Shown here: in pieces, positions 1-12,908 of the stretch
How the letters are laid out: every line of letters begins with the position of its first letter
Numbering within the stretch: the first letter of the stretch is position 1
From: Desmodesmus armatus
Taxonomy: Eukaryota > Chlorophyta > Chlorophyceae > Sphaeropleales > Scenedesmaceae
NCBI GenBank assembly: GCA_007449985.2
Contig: VIIQ02000175.1
Span: 62,001-126,000, forward strand
Length of the DNA: 64,000 nt
Reading direction: 5' to 3'
Program-made: the position numbers and the translations under genes
The notes under the pieces: generated by a model
Database searches by the model: none
What the model was told of the DNA's origin: nothing
The model's input: the letters and a program-made list of their open reading frames with translations, nothing else

Positions 1-187
1 AGCTACACATGCATGCTTCAGGCTTGTACTTGATGACTCCTGTACTGATTTGGCACAGACGTCCATGCCAGCCTCTCACTCTTAGACGTCACAGCACAGT
101 GACAACCACTCTGAATGATGCAGGACCAACAGACACCATCAAGAAAATTGAGGGCGCACAAAACCCCAACAAAACCCCAGCGCCCAC

Positions 188-2447
188 CTGCTTCAGCAGC
201 AGGTCCCACAGGTTGCGCACATACTCCCCCGGCACTGTGCTGGCGACGTTGCACATCGACAGGCACATGTCCCACTGCGCATACGGCTGCGCGTACGTGT
301 TGTACAGCGTATCCAAGTCCATGCAGCGGCTGCGCAACGCACGCACATCTGCCGCCATGCGCGCAGGGGTGATGCCCTCAGGGATTGGGATGCTGGCGGC
401 TGCTTGGGCTGCTGCATCGCTGCCGCCTGTGGTTGCTGCTGCTGCGATGCGGTTGGCAACTGTCACCTGCAGCTGCATGAGGTCCACGCTGGCACGCAGC
501 TGCTCCACCACGGCCTTCTCACCAGCAGTGCTGGCCTGCAGGGGGAGTGAGGTTGTCAGGGAGGAGCGGGAGAGGGTGGGGAGGCGGTGGTGCTTGCCAA
601 CTATGCACACTCCTGGGGAAGTCAACGAAAGCTGATGCTCCAGCTGGCCATTCAGCAGCCAGCATAATGAACCATAAGAGTCTTCTTGTGGCTCTTTGGG
701 GCTCATGCTTGGTCAGCAATGAAGAACGGCACCACCCAACCCCTGCTGCCACACAGTATGCAGTGCACCCACCCATACATGCATGACTGCAACCTGGTCT
801 GCGTGCACCCGCCCCAGCAGCCTCTTGCCCCCCGTCGACATGCAGCACACGATCATCGTGACGGTCACCCCATGCACCGCACCTGCATCACCGCGTCCTG
901 GAATGCCTGCAGCCGCTCCTCCAGTGTGACTGAGTCTCCTGCACCCCTACCAACATCCGACACACCGTCGCCACCCCTGCCACTACCCAGCACACCATGG
1001 ACCCCCCCCCCCCCCGTGCTCTGCACACACCGCAAGCACAGCCCCTGCACCATACCTGCATAAGTGCGTCCTGGAATGCCTGTAGCCGCTCCTCCAGTGT
1101 GACAGCGCTGTCGCCGGGGCCACTCAGCCGCATGGCCAGCGCGTTGTACACGCCAGCAGCAGCACTGAACCTGCGTGCATTCATGTGGAGAGCAGCAGCA
1201 GCAGCAGCAGCAGGCACAGCTGGGTCACAAAACAGCCAGCAGCAGGTTTCCTGCAGAAACAGTGACTGGCCAGCGCGTTGTACACGCCGCAGCACTGAAC
1301 CTGCGCGAAATCGTGTGGAGAGCAGCAGCAGGGACAGCTGGGTCATTGAATGAGGAAAGTAACAACATGCGCAAAGGGTGACTGCTGAATGAAGCAGTGG
1401 TGGAAGCCTACAGCCCACACAATCAGTGGTGGAAGCTTGAAGCTTGAAGCCATGTAGCGTGCTAACAAGCAGGGATGATACATGGGACACTGATATTGCG
1501 CAAGGACCACAGGACAAGATCCAGCGGGCACTTTGTGGAACGTGCCATGCATTCAACACAACAGGGAGCAAGTGCCTTCAAATGCCTATACGTTACCTGC
1601 GTTTCTGTGACTGCAGGCGTGCCAGCAGCTCCAGGTGCCTGACTTGGCTGGCCGACAGGGGGCCGATGGGCTGCTCCGCCATCCAGGCCCGTGCCCCTGC
1701 GCTGACACCAGGCTGGCCAGACACGCCACCCTCACGCATCAGGTACATCTCTGCAGGGGGGGGGGGGGCACAAGACAGGGAACGTCGTTGGTTGTGCAAG
1801 GGGAAGGGGTCCCAGGAGGCGCCCTTGTACCAAATTCTTGACCGCATGTGTCCCGCTCGGCACTTTGAGCAACGCCAATGCTAGCCATGCTGATCAGACC
1901 CAGCCTCATCGGCCTCACTGCAGATAGCAGAAGCCATTAGCCATGCCAAGCTGCTGCTGGCTTGACCATGGCAGTGAGCACCCACCTAGGCCTGGTCCGT
2001 GGTACATCAGCAGGTCTGAATCTGCGCGTACTGCCACCAGCTGGGCGTACATCACGTTGATGAGATACTCGTCCTTGCTGGAAAGGATGGCCTGGGCGAC
2101 GGGCGAAGAAGAGGATGGTACCAGAGGTGCCAGTGTGTTGGGCATAGAGGATAGATGTGTAGCTAGCATGTCAACATGTCAGTCACATGCAAGCAGTGTG
2201 TGTGTGGGGGGGGGAGCAAAGGGTGATGTGGGCAAGGTCAAGTAGGCTCCCTTGAAGAGGAAGGGGGCTGGATACCAGAAGCTGGGAGTGGGAAGAAGCA
2301 GGAGCACGAGACAGAAAGGAGAGTACGTGGGAAACAATGATGGAGGGGCGGTATGTGTTGTAATCAGGCCACACATGCTGATGATGTACTCGTATTTACT
2401 GGACAGGATGGCCCGGGGGAAGCGGGTGTGTGTGTGGGGGGGGGGGT

Positions 2448-2478
<31 letters not shown>

Positions 2479-5400
2479 GGGGGGGGGGGGGGGGGCGTCA
2501 GGACGTAGGAATGGATGAAGATTGCGAAGGCCTGCTGCAGCGATTGCAATCTTTGTGGCTGCCTTTGCCTACATCGCTCCAGAGTGCCAAGACGTGCACC
2601 CACGTCTGTCGGGGTGTCGGACCTTGCATAATCACCGCTGCACGCAGGGGCAGCACACTGGGGTGGAGGCCCTGACTCTGCCCACACACCACACTACCAC
2701 ACACCTGGATGATGGCCTGCTTCGCCGCCTTCATCTCAACCGGCGTGAGCGCCTTGCCCGCCGCCTGAGTCCCCGCGCCGCCAGCCGACCCCGCCGCCGC
2801 TGCAGCAGCCCCCGTCGGCGCCGCCAGCGTGACACTGCCTAGCACCAATGGCTTCACCCCCCCCCCCCCCAGGATCCAGCCTTGCCCATGCATGCATGAC
2901 AAAAAAGGTCCCTCGCGGTCAACTACACACTTGCGCACACACCACACTACCACACACCTGGATGATGGCTTGCTTCGCCGCCTTCATCTCCACCGGTGTG
3001 AGCGCCTTGCCAGCCGCTTGCGTCCCAGCACCGCCAGCCGACCCTGCCGCCGCTGCAGCAGCCCCCGTCGGCGCCGCTAGTGTGACAGTGCCCAGCACCA
3101 ACGGCTTCAGCACCCCCAGCAGGTGCTGGTAGGCGCGGCCGCGTGCTGAACGCGCTGCTGCAATGTCTGAGGTGGCGCCCTGGCGGGCGGCCAGGCTGTG
3201 GGGGTCTGCGAGCTGTGCCACCTTGACCACCAAATCCACCACACCCTGCGTGAATTCAAACAACAACAGACACGAATATGGTCTTTGACTTGGCGACAGG
3301 AGGCTGGTGTCGATGCCCTTGTGTCACACATTGCGGGTAAGTCGCCCCCTCTCTCCCTCCCCCTCAAACCCATTCCCCAACATCACCATGACACACGCAA
3401 GCCATGCAAGCTTCACACACGCGCACAGCAGCTGGGACTTGCATACACAGAGTCGCCAGGTAGCCCCACCCAGCACACCTTGTACTGGCGCAGGGAGGTG
3501 AGTCGTGGCACAAACTCCTCACACAAGCATCACAGCTGCGAAACTTGTTCAAGATGCCGTGACATAGGCCTTCAAGTCTAGGAAATAGTTGTTGGGTCAA
3601 CAAGACAACAGGCAGCCCCACCCAATTGTACCTTGTACTGGCGCAGGAAGGTGAGTCGCGGCACAAACTCGGCCAAGTTGACACACTGGGGCACCGCCAG
3701 CAGGCCCTGCAGTGCCTCACCCACCAGCACATCACGCTCAGCAGCAGAGCCGGAGCCCTCGGCAGCAGACAGCTTGGCAGCAGCCTGCGGGAAAGGAAGC
3801 AAAGGAGTGGCAAAAACACAACAAATGAACAACATTGACGCCAGCAAGCCTTGGGCTCAAGGCGACATGGTCCTTTAGTCCTTGGGGCATGAGGCACATA
3901 TATGGCTGTCTCTATCAGAAGGATAGGCTTCCCTGTCAACATGTGGTACATTCTAAAAATAAAAAAATCCAACAGCTCCACTCCCCCTTCAAGCCAACCG
4001 CACACAACCAAGAGCTCACCTGGAAGAACTGCCTGTCCTGGTCCCTGAAGTAAGCGGGTGCATGGCGCTGCAGCACAGCCGCCAGCTCCGACACACTGCT
4101 GGTGGCGTGACCAAAGCCGCCTGGCGCGCTGGCGATGCCGCCCGCAGAAGCGCTGCCCTCCAGTTGGTCACTGAGGTAGGCGGTGACCAGCTCAGTGGCG
4201 AGGCTGCCCTCAACAAGGTCGCGGAACGACTGCGGGTGGTGCGGAGCAACCAACGGTGATGCAGGTGAGGTGAATGTTATCTAGGAAGGAAAGAGCTGAA
4301 TGGGTTGAGTAAGTTGAGAAACATGGAGCATGAGGTCCACAACACACAGCTGCAATGCACTCCAGGAAGCGGGGCAACCACTGGTTGGGAAAGACGGAGG
4401 TGAGCAGTATCTCATAGAGAGCGAAGAAGCTGAGGGGACGGAAGAGAGATACATGGAGCATGAGGTCAGAAACAACAAAAACACACCCAATGCAATGCAG
4501 ATGCAGGCCAATCAGCGGCCCCATCGCTCACCAGCTCCTTGAGTGCGTTGCGTGTGGTGTCCGCCAGCCTCAGCACCAGCCGGTTCACATTGGCAGCCGT
4601 CAGCGTGCGCAGCAGGAACAGCGCCTGCGCCGCCTTGGAGGCCAAAACCCTGATGGCGCTGTTGCGCTGCTCCTCAGCCAACGCCGCACTCCACAGCCGC
4701 TGCCGCTTCGCTGCGGGAGCACCAGGCGCCTGTTGCATACCCATGGGGCCATGCACACCACCCACACCCGGTGCCATCATAGCTCCCCCGCCAAAGCCGC
4801 CGCCGCTGTAGTGGCCGCCGCCGCCAGCCATGGCGGCTGCCCCGGCGGCTGCATTGAGGCGGTTGCTGCCGTCTTCGAGGTGACCCCCGCCAAACAGACC
4901 CCCGCCGCTGCCGCTGCCGCTGCCGCCGGCTGCTGCAGCCGGCAGCCCGGCGGCTGTGGATGTGGCACCTGCGCCGCCGAAGGTGGAGGGGTTGTCTCCC
5001 CTGAAGCCCCGCGCCCTGCGGCGGTCTGCTGCTTCGAGCAGGAAAGCATCCAGCAGACGCAGCTTGTGCTCCAGGACCTTGGCACACCATCACACATAAC
5101 AGCAGGGTGGGGTGTGTTGGAGGGGGGGGGTTGACAACCGTCATGCAGGCCAGCAGCACACATAGAGGAGGTCGGCAGAGACGGACGGCAGCCACAGAAG
5201 GAGGGTGACCTGTGCAGGAGCACCTGGCAGCACCAGAAAGTGTTATCATTGGCGTTCGAACGGTTAAGTGTTTGGTTGTGGCTGAAGGTGTCAGCGCTGA
5301 AGTTCCTTTTGAAGTTCTCTCAACTCTAACCGCTGGAAGTTGTTCTGATTGATCTTCCTGTATATTCAGGAGCATCAACGAGAACATCCAGCAGCCAAAG

Positions 5401-8400
5401 CTGAGAGAACTTCAGAACAAGCTCAGGCCAACAACCACATGCCCCAGCCTAACAGCACAACTAACAGCAAGTCACACATGTTCCAACACTTCCTGAGGCC
5501 ATTGCCATCGCAGAGATGTGTTGACACATAGTGCATGGAAACCCCAGAGCCAGCCCGGAGCGTCAAACAGTTAACTAGCAGGGCATGTGTGTGAAGGGGA
5601 TGTCCAGCCGGGTCCAACATGCGTGCCAGCTGGTCTCTGCTGGCCGCACGCCCCATGGCCCGGCTGGGGGTGTTTGGTGTGTGGGTGTGCTTCGTCAGGC
5701 AGCAACCCGGGGGCTGAGGGGCTGTGTCGCGCTTGATGCACCCAGGGCAACACGGTCACTGACAGCAACACGGTCACTGACAGCAAAGCGGTCACTAAAG
5801 GCACTACTGTTTTGATACCTCATGTGCTCAACATGCGTTTGAATATGTGCCCGTGAAGGCCAAGGTGTGGAAACACAGCAGGACTAATATGGTACGAGGC
5901 AATAACCCCACCATCAGAAGACATGCCATACTGCTTGGAAGGGGATAAAGGGTGTGTGCTGCTGTACTGCAATACGTACCATCATGGTCTGCTCTATCAG
6001 GCGCGCCTTCCACACATTGGGGTTGTTGGCGCTGGGTGTGATGATGCGCACGTCCCACACAGGCGCCAGCAGCCTGCTGACATACAGCGCCAGGCCCCTG
6101 TGCGCGCCAGACCACTGGGGCTCAGGGTTGGCGTTGACAGCACTGCAGGCAGCAGTAGCATAATAGCAAGATAGCAGGCAGCAAAAGCAGGCGTCAGTAG
6201 CAGGCAGCAGTAACAGAATATCAGGCATCAATAGCAAGCAACAAGTGGTGGTTCTGAGTCGTGCCGGCGCAGGGTAGGTAGAGTGCAGGCATGCAGGCAG
6301 TGGTTGGTGTCAGCGGAAAAGGCATCTTGCCAACAGGAATGCGCGCAGGAAAGGATGCGTGTATGGCACGCAATGACGCAGCTACACATGTGACTAAGCA
6401 GTGATACAACGTGCTTTGACTGCTGAGCAGGCAAGAACAGCGCATGCTGCAGCAGTAGCAGGCCAGCCAGTCACGTACGCGCCCATGTAGATGCCCCCTT
6501 GCTGTGCAGGTGCCGGCTGCAGCATGTCGGGTCCTGTGATGTCCTCCTGCAGAGCAGGCTGGCCCACCAGCGAGGGGTTCTCCAGCGCAGCAGCTGCCTC
6601 CAACACCAGGCTCTGAGGGGCGGGAAACAGCATGACACAGGGGCAGCACAGGCAAACCAATATCTGCACCATACCATGTCTGACAGTGCAGTCCATGAGC
6701 CATCAACTGGCTGCGGCAGACCTGGAGGCTAGGACAGCAGGTCAGAAGCAGCCTTGCCGGCTGCTTGTCCAAAGCTAGCTGACAGTCATGCAGGGAGACA
6801 CTGCAGGCCTGAGAACATTGCTTGCATTGAGGGAGTTGCGGACTGCACGGGCAGCTACAGCTACACAGGTGGGTGATGGCTGCTGCTTGCCAAGCTAGCT
6901 GGTAAGGGTGACAGTCAGGACCGTGGCAGCGACACTGACAACGACATCTGCCCTGATTTGGGTTGAGTAAGTGGCTTACCATGCTCTGCTTGTCTGATGT
7001 TGCCAGCAGGTAGCACATGGCTGCAGCCTCGGCTGGGCCAAACGCCTCAAAGAACTGCTTCAGCTTTTCAGGAGAGTGCTCCTGCACAGCACCACACGTG
7101 CAACATCCACAACAGTCAGCTTCGTGCTCAAAAAGATGGATTGATGCAAGACACCACTTGGAAGGGGCGCCTCCTCAGCAGACCCCACACACCCCCCCCT
7201 TCTCTCAAGGCCTGCTGACATTGCTGCAGCCCAAGTATGAGCTACATTGAGCTATGGGGCAGTGCACTGTGCGGTGCTGCACCCCACCGCCAACCCATCT
7301 CATCTCATATTGCCCCACCCCATCATTGGGGTGAGTATCCACCTCCTTCCCGCCTTCACCATGACTCCGCACCCCATCCCAACCCGTCTTGCCCTGCCCG
7401 CGTCGCCCCACTGCATGTGGTCACCTCCTGCCCTCCCCCCCCCCCTCAACCCCCACCGCACTCTGCTCCAGCCCCAAAAAACCTACCCCGTTTCCCCATC
7501 CCCACGCCCACCACCGTCTGGGCCCGCCCACAAGACCCCCCCCCCCACACACACACAGGCCCCTCCAACAGTCTCGGTCTCAATTCACAGAGTCTTACAG
7601 TTCTCACAGCAGCAGCTTTCTAGACCACTGCAGCAATCAGTGGTCCCCTGGACCGGAGGGAGCTGGCAGAGATGCACCGACATCAGACAAGTATCAGGTG
7701 AAACAATTCCATTATGATAAACACGTTTACCAATATGTGCGTGTTGGAACGCACTGTTTAAGCCTGTCGTCATGACATGCACTTCATGGTTGTAACTCAT
7801 GTGTTTAACACACCTGCAGCAGCTCCTGCAGCACGTCTACCGGCCTTCGCCTCTCCAGCTCCAGCACCCCGCTGGTGCTCACCAGCACAATCTGCGGCGG
7901 CCCTGTGAAGATCTGGCTCACCAGCTCGTTCTGCATGGCGCCCCAGCGGGCCCCGGGGTGAACATCAGGGCCTAGCTGGCTGGGCTGGGGCAGGCAGCCC
8001 AGCGCCGTGGCCTCACCTGCAGTGTGTGTGTGAGTGGGGGGGGGGGTGACAGTGGCACAGCAGAGTAACACGCATGGAAGACGTCATATGCACACAGAAT
8101 TGATGGGCTCACAGAGGACCCCCATCAGCAGCAGCTCTGTCCAGTGGTTGCATGCTAAAAACATTGCCGTGCTGCCAAAGAAAGACGGCTCCATGCTGCG
8201 TCAGCTGCTGTTGGAACCATAACTTTGTGAGGCCTGTGTAACAGACCACACATGTGCACTCATGCACTCACAGCATCAAAGCTGAGGCACGCACGCCCCT
8301 GCCCTCTGTCCCGCCCACCTGACACCAGCTGGCTGAGCTCGCTGACCACCTCCCGCAGCCACACGCGTAACCTATGCAGGCTGCATTATGTGACATCATG

Positions 8401-11400
8401 CAGTCGTATGCCCACCCCTATCCTGGGCCACTGCTGATGTCGTCCCATCAGCCTACTCAATCTGATACAGCAACCTATCTCACCCCCAAAGGTGCAATAA
8501 GGGGGGGATAGAGAAGAAAGAAGAAAAGACATGTGGCACCATGTCTGCCCCACCTGGCACCAGCTGGCTAAGCTCGCTGACCACCTCCCGCAGCCACACG
8601 CTCTGGCTGGTGGTGTTGGTGTTGATGCTGGGCGGCGGCAGCGTGTAGTTGCGCGCAGCCAGCAGCAGCTTGGTGGCATTGGCATCAGGGCCGGAGGACT
8701 CCGCCAGCAGCAGTGTGCCGTGGCTGTACAGCGCTGCTGTCACGTCCATCATGCGGCTGCAGGCAGGGGGGCAGGCAACAGAAGCGGGGTGTGCGTGTAC
8801 ACATCCTCAGTGTTTATGATTGTTAGTAGGGTTTCTGGCATGCGCCTATGTGGCAAGCGCGTGGTACGGCAAGTGTCACATTGTGGAAGTACATGCATGC
8901 ACGGATGTTGGGGGACAGGACAGCTTGGTGGCATTGGCATCAGGGCCTGAGGACTCCGCCTGCAGCAGCATGCCGTGGCTGTACAACGCCGCTGTCACAT
9001 CCATCATGCGGCTGCAGGAAGGGGGTAGGTAGGCAGGGGCGGGGTGTGCGTGTACATACAACAGTGTTTGGTGAAGAATCTGGCATGCGCCTATGTGGCA
9101 GGCCGCTTTCACGGGAAGTGCCACCTTGTGGGAGTAAATGCATGCACGGATGTCAGTGGGATAGGACAGCGAGCTACATGGGCTCATTGAAATGCCCAGC
9201 GGCTTCAGTCCTTTGCAACTCAGAGTGCTCTGCTGTGTACAAGACAGGCTGATCACCATGCAAACAGTGCAGAATTTGTTACTGACCTTGTTGCATTGGT
9301 AACCAACAAGATGAATAAAAAAACTGCATCGTCTGGATGATGCCCCGCCAACATCCTGCACAACGCAGCCCTCTGAGAAGCCTCAGGCAAAGCCTTAGCC
9401 CCCCTATTCAGCACTACGCAAAGACTTTGATGCAAGGCAGCAAAGGCAGCATCAGTACTGCAACTGCGGGTCTACAAGGGACGGCTTGCCGCAGAATTGG
9501 TGCCGCCACCGCTTTGAGATTACGGCGTTTTACAATAGTCAAAAGTGAAGGATACAGCAAGCACAGGAGTGCATTACGCCACAATAGAAAAGTAGCCGGC
9601 TAGCGCATGCAATGCCAGCAGGGGGGCGTGGTTGTGCGTGCAAGCACAAGGGGGGGTTGCAGGGGGTGGCAGTAAGGGGGTTGCCCTTGCTTGGTCAAGG
9701 GATAACCCAGCACTATGCCACAACACAGTGTGCTTGCAGTGTGTTTGTCACGACCCGACGGCTGCTTCATAACTAACGGTGTGTGTCCGCATGCTTTGCC
9801 GCACCTGCTGGGGTCTGTTGCTGCTCGGCTGCCGCTCACAGGCGCCTGGGGCAGGGGTGCCCGGGCGTTCACCAGCATCAGCGTGCTGGGCCGCGGCAGC
9901 GGGCCGCGGCTGCGGTCGTGGCTGCTGCTGACCTGGCCGTAGGTTGTGAAGTATGCACGGCAGCCGCTGGCAGTCACCGCCACTAGGTGGGCCCTCCAGG
10001 ACTCCGCCATGGCTGGCGGGGGTTTGGTAAGGGTGGCGGGAAAGATAAGAAACGCAGGTACAGTTTCTTAGTTTTTAGTTTCTTAGTTGCAGATAAAGGG
10101 GCGGCGTCTCGCACAGGAGGCTGCGACGGTTGCAGGAAGGAGTGGGTTTGCGCATGCAGCCTGGAGGGGCGTGCTTGATAGTCCCCCTGCTAGACAATGA
10201 TGCTTGGGTTGAAAAACACACTGCCAGCCTGGCATGGATGCTAGTAGAAGTATGGTGAAGAAGAAAAAGACTAAGGCTTGATCACTCACGTACGACAGCC
10301 AGGTACTTGATGGCGGTGCTCCGCTTGTCGTCCCCAGGACCAAACACACGTGGCCAGCGCGTGGCATCCTGGCGGTAGTCGGCCAGCTCAGCGACCTTTG
10401 TAGGCTTCTGGTCGCAGTTGGGCCCAATGTCAAACACCTAGGGATTTTACGCAAGCAAGGGGCAGACGGCATCGCAACAGCGCAGCAACAGTGGTCAAAC
10501 ACCTAGGACTTTGCGCAAGCCAGTGGCAGATGGCATTGCAACAGCACAGCAAGAGTGGTTTGCTTCAAGCAAAGCTGAGCAGCCCAGCTTGAAGGGAGCC
10601 AGGATATGGTGGGCCGCTGGTCGAAAATGCCAACTGGCCATTTGTGTGCTCATCCAGCCACCAAGCTCATGGGGTGCTGCGTGAATCAAACACCAACACG
10701 GTGCCTGCTTGGTGCTGCATCCTTCGATGGGCCCTCCAGGTGTGGCACTCCCCCCCCCCCCCACCCTTGCCCCATCCTGCAGCAACCTTCCAACTGCATA
10801 TCTAGGAATACCCATCTCCTGATATCTTGCAAAGCCAGTATGTTATTCAGTGTAACCCCCATGTCCAAACCCACCCACACACCTGCAGTGCGTTGTTTGC
10901 TGCCATGGTGTACAGGATGCCCCGCTCGTCGTCCAGTGCCAGCCGCTCCAACGGCACAGGGGGGCCAAACACCATGTTGGGCAGGAACCCAGGCAGCCAG
11001 TGCTGGATGCCGCCGCTGATGCGCACCTACAGACACATGCCACAGCTGCTCGTACAGTGCAGGAGTGCGACAAAGCATGGCTGGCCATGGTCCGTGGGGC
11101 ATCAAAAACACAGTTTTGTTTGTGCAGAACACACTGTAGAACCCATGCACTCCTGCTGACGTTCACTGACACAAACTTTCATGACGGGTGGTTGTAATCC
11201 ATCACCCACCCCCACCTTGCTGCAGCGGCGCTTGAGCCACCTATCTGTAGCCTCGTACTGTATCTCGTACAGGTGCCCGTCAGCACCACCCATGAACAGC
11301 CGGCCTCCTGCACTGGAGGCGAAGCAGGTCATGATGACGTTGTCTGTGGGCAGGCTGTACAGCGGCATGGGCTGCAGGGACAGCTGCTCGTACTGGTCGC

Positions 11401-12908
11401 CACCAGCAGGGGAGGAACTGATGCAGACACCCAGCAGCACGATCTGCACAGGAGGTAAGGGACCAGCAGCCAAGCAGGCATGTCAGGAATCAGGAAATGT
11501 CATGGCTGCTCGTACTGGTCAACACCAGCAGAGGAGGAGCTGATGCAGACACCCAGCAGCACGATCTGCACGGGAGGGCAGTATGCAGGGGACCAGCAGC
11601 CAAGCACGTATGTGAGTGAGAGCTACGCAGCGCACCAACAGGCGCGCGTGGCTATCAAGGGGGGTGGATGATTGCTGCACAAGCGCGGACAAGCCAACGG
11701 CCAAGCAGTGCATGCAGCAGCGTCGCAGCGCAGGTCATGCTGTCACCAAGCGCTTGTGCATGGCTGCGCTGTTGCTGACCGGGTCAACTCCAGCTGCCCT
11801 ACCTCCACAGGGGTTGCCAACACTAGGACGTGCTGGATGGCTGACAGGAACACGCCAGGCTTGGGCGTGGCTAGTCCCACACAGCAGATGGCCTGCTCCT
11901 CGCCAGAATACTCCACAGGCACATCGCCACTGCACAGCACAGCACAGCACAGCACAGCACAGCACAGCACGGAGGCAGTCAGGGGTAGCCGGCATCTTGT
12001 GAGTTTGAGGCAGCAACATAGCATCCCGGCACTGCTGCCGCTCAGCCTGCTAGCCTCTCAGGCCAGCACGTCAGTTGCTGCTGCAAGTCCACCATTGACT
12101 GTGCTGGGGCGGTGATGCAACTGTTGGCTGCCACCTGAAGTACACAAAGATAGTGCTGCACGACGACTGCAGCGCTCACCTGCGGTCATACCGCCACAGG
12201 AACAGGCTGTTGTCGATGGATGCCCATGCGCGCTTGATCTCGGTGAACACCCCGCAGAAGCACATCGTCTGGCACGTCCTGTACTTTTCCTGCACCATGG
12301 CTGGCAGCTCTGGGGAGGTGGGGGACACTGCACGCAGCAGTGACGGCCACTGCAGGACATGAACAAGGCAACAGCCAGCACACGGAACAGTCAGCACAGC
12401 ACAGAACAAAGCGCAGCCAGCACAGGGGAGTAGGTCAGCACACTTCATGGGGCTGCTGCGCAGGCACCAGAGCCACAGTATGTGGTCTGTAAGCAGATGG
12501 GTTTGAGTGAGAGGGTACCCTGCTAAGGTCTGCGCTGCCGCAGGCCAGCACTAGCATTTTCAAAAACGACACTGCGCGGTTCTAGGTGCACAGCCAGCTG
12601 ACTCTACAGCCTGGCAGGGCAGGCCAGCCCCACAGGTTGTTGTGCTGGGGGCCTACAGCAGTGCAGCAACTGCTTACCCCTGGCACTGGAAACTGAAAGG
12701 TATCCTCCCTGTTGTGTGCGCCAGCCATAAGGTCCGTCAAGTCCATGGCTTTGGCCTCACTTCCAGCGACAGCAACAACATGTGCCCATGTTGTCCCCAG
12801 CTTTTCGTCTGCCTCTACTGGGGCGATAGCAGCAACTGCAGGCACGGCCGCTGCATCCCCTGCAGCAGCTACCATGCTCTGCTGCCACAGGTTGGGGGGA
12901 GCCGCCAT
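188..12908 (-). CDS. NUP155: Nucleoporin NUP155 (inner ring scaffold), 3' end beyond window
   Basis: Scaffold nucleoporin of the inner ring of the nuclear pore complex. Twenty exons read on the minus strand: 12908-12678, 12349-12180, 11929-11803, 11443-11216, 11026-10883, 10437-10290, 10012-9805, 8756-8554, 8016-7814, 7081-6980, 6612-6479, 6142-5980, 5077-4532, 4229-4020, 3784-3632, 3245-2958, 2091-1986, 1750-1597, 1170-1056, 535-188. They total 3981 nt, 1327 codons, with every phase matching. The N-terminal beta-propeller is recognised by GVFTEIKRAWASIDNSLFLW, EYSGEEQAICCVGLATPKPG and PLYSLPTDNVIMTC, near matches to animal and plant NUP155. The alpha-solenoid is recognised by PLSASQVRHLELLA and LDTLYNTYAQPYAQW. 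A Gly/Ser/Ala-rich linker (exon 13) and an Ala-rich stretch (exon 16) are lineage-specific. Animal NUP155 is about 1390 residues and this copy still lacks its C-terminal solenoid, so it is somewhat long for the family. The ATG at 12908 is the first in frame. Family identity is firm; single splice sites could be off. Confidence 0.93.
875..1345 (-). repeat. Partial copies of NUP155 exon 19 ends in flanking introns
   Basis: At 875-932 the 3' end of exon 19 plus its donor is repeated downstream in the sense direction. At 1268-1345 its 5' end plus acceptor is repeated upstream. The true exon (1056-1170) lies between them. Neither copy is needed for the reading frame. Confidence 0.8.
2380..2424 (-). 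repeat. Partial copy of NUP155 exon 17 5' end
   Basis: Translates to AILSSKYEYIISM on the minus strand, against AILSSKDEYLINVM in the true exon at 2091-1986. It sits in the intron upstream of that exon, beside a long homopolymer (C-run on the sense strand) at 2440-2494. It lacks an obvious donor. Confidence 0.75.
2706..2875 (-). repeat. Partial copy of NUP155 exon 16 3' half
   Basis: About 150 bp repeat the 3' half of exon 16 and its donor. The reading frame (LTPVEMKAAKQAIIQ) is intact and only a few bases differ. A G-run on the sense strand replaces the acceptor side, so it looks unable to act as an exon alone. It lies in the intron just downstream of the true exon (3245-2958). Confidence 0.85.
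3466..3530 (-). repeat. Partial copy of NUP155 exon 15 3' end
   Basis: Repeats the exon 15 donor region (true copy at 3616-3680) with several differences, downstream of the exon in the sense direction. Confidence 0.75.
5309..5415. repeat. Intronic inverted repeat (long hairpin 1)
   Basis: The left arm 5309-5360 and right arm 5367-5415 are imperfect reverse complements (roughly three quarters of bases pair), separated by a 6-nt loop. Both arms contain the shared block GAAGTTCTCTCA or its complement. Weaker pairing may extend outward on each side. It lies in the NUP155 intron between exons at 6142-5980 and 5077-4532. It could be a foldback element or a small-RNA precursor. Confidence 0.65.
5748..5797. 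repeat. 18-bp tandem repeat, three copies
   Basis: Unit contains ACGGTCACTGACAGCAA, with the third copy degenerate. Intronic in NUP155. Confidence 0.7.
8311..8366 (-). repeat. Partial copy of NUP155 exon 8 3' end
   Basis: Repeats the last roughly 50 bases of exon 8 and its donor (true copy 8545-8605), downstream of the exon in the sense direction. Confidence 0.8.
8920..9020 (-). repeat. Partial copy of NUP155 exon 8 5' end
   Basis: About 100 bp repeat the acceptor and first roughly 90 bases of exon 8 (true copy 8669-8767) at about 90% identity, upstream of the exon. With the copy at 8311-8366, exon 8 is flanked on both sides by duplicates of its own nearest end. Confidence 0.85.
10485..10560 (-). 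repeat. Duplicated acceptor region of NUP155 exon 6
   Basis: A roughly 62-bp tandem duplication covers the acceptor of exon 6 and the upstream intron. The true copy is at 10422-10485. Confidence 0.75.
11505..11610 (-). repeat. Partial copy of NUP155 exon 4 5' end
   Basis: About 100 bp repeat the acceptor, upstream intron and first roughly 55 coding bases of exon 4 (true copy 11388-11490) at high identity, upstream of the exon in the sense direction. Confidence 0.85.
11932..11970. repeat. Pentanucleotide microsatellite (CACAG)n
   Basis: About eight units of CACAG on the plus strand, in the intron immediately upstream of NUP155 exon 3 (sense CTGTG). It forms the pyrimidine-containing tract before that acceptor. 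Confidence 0.9.
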
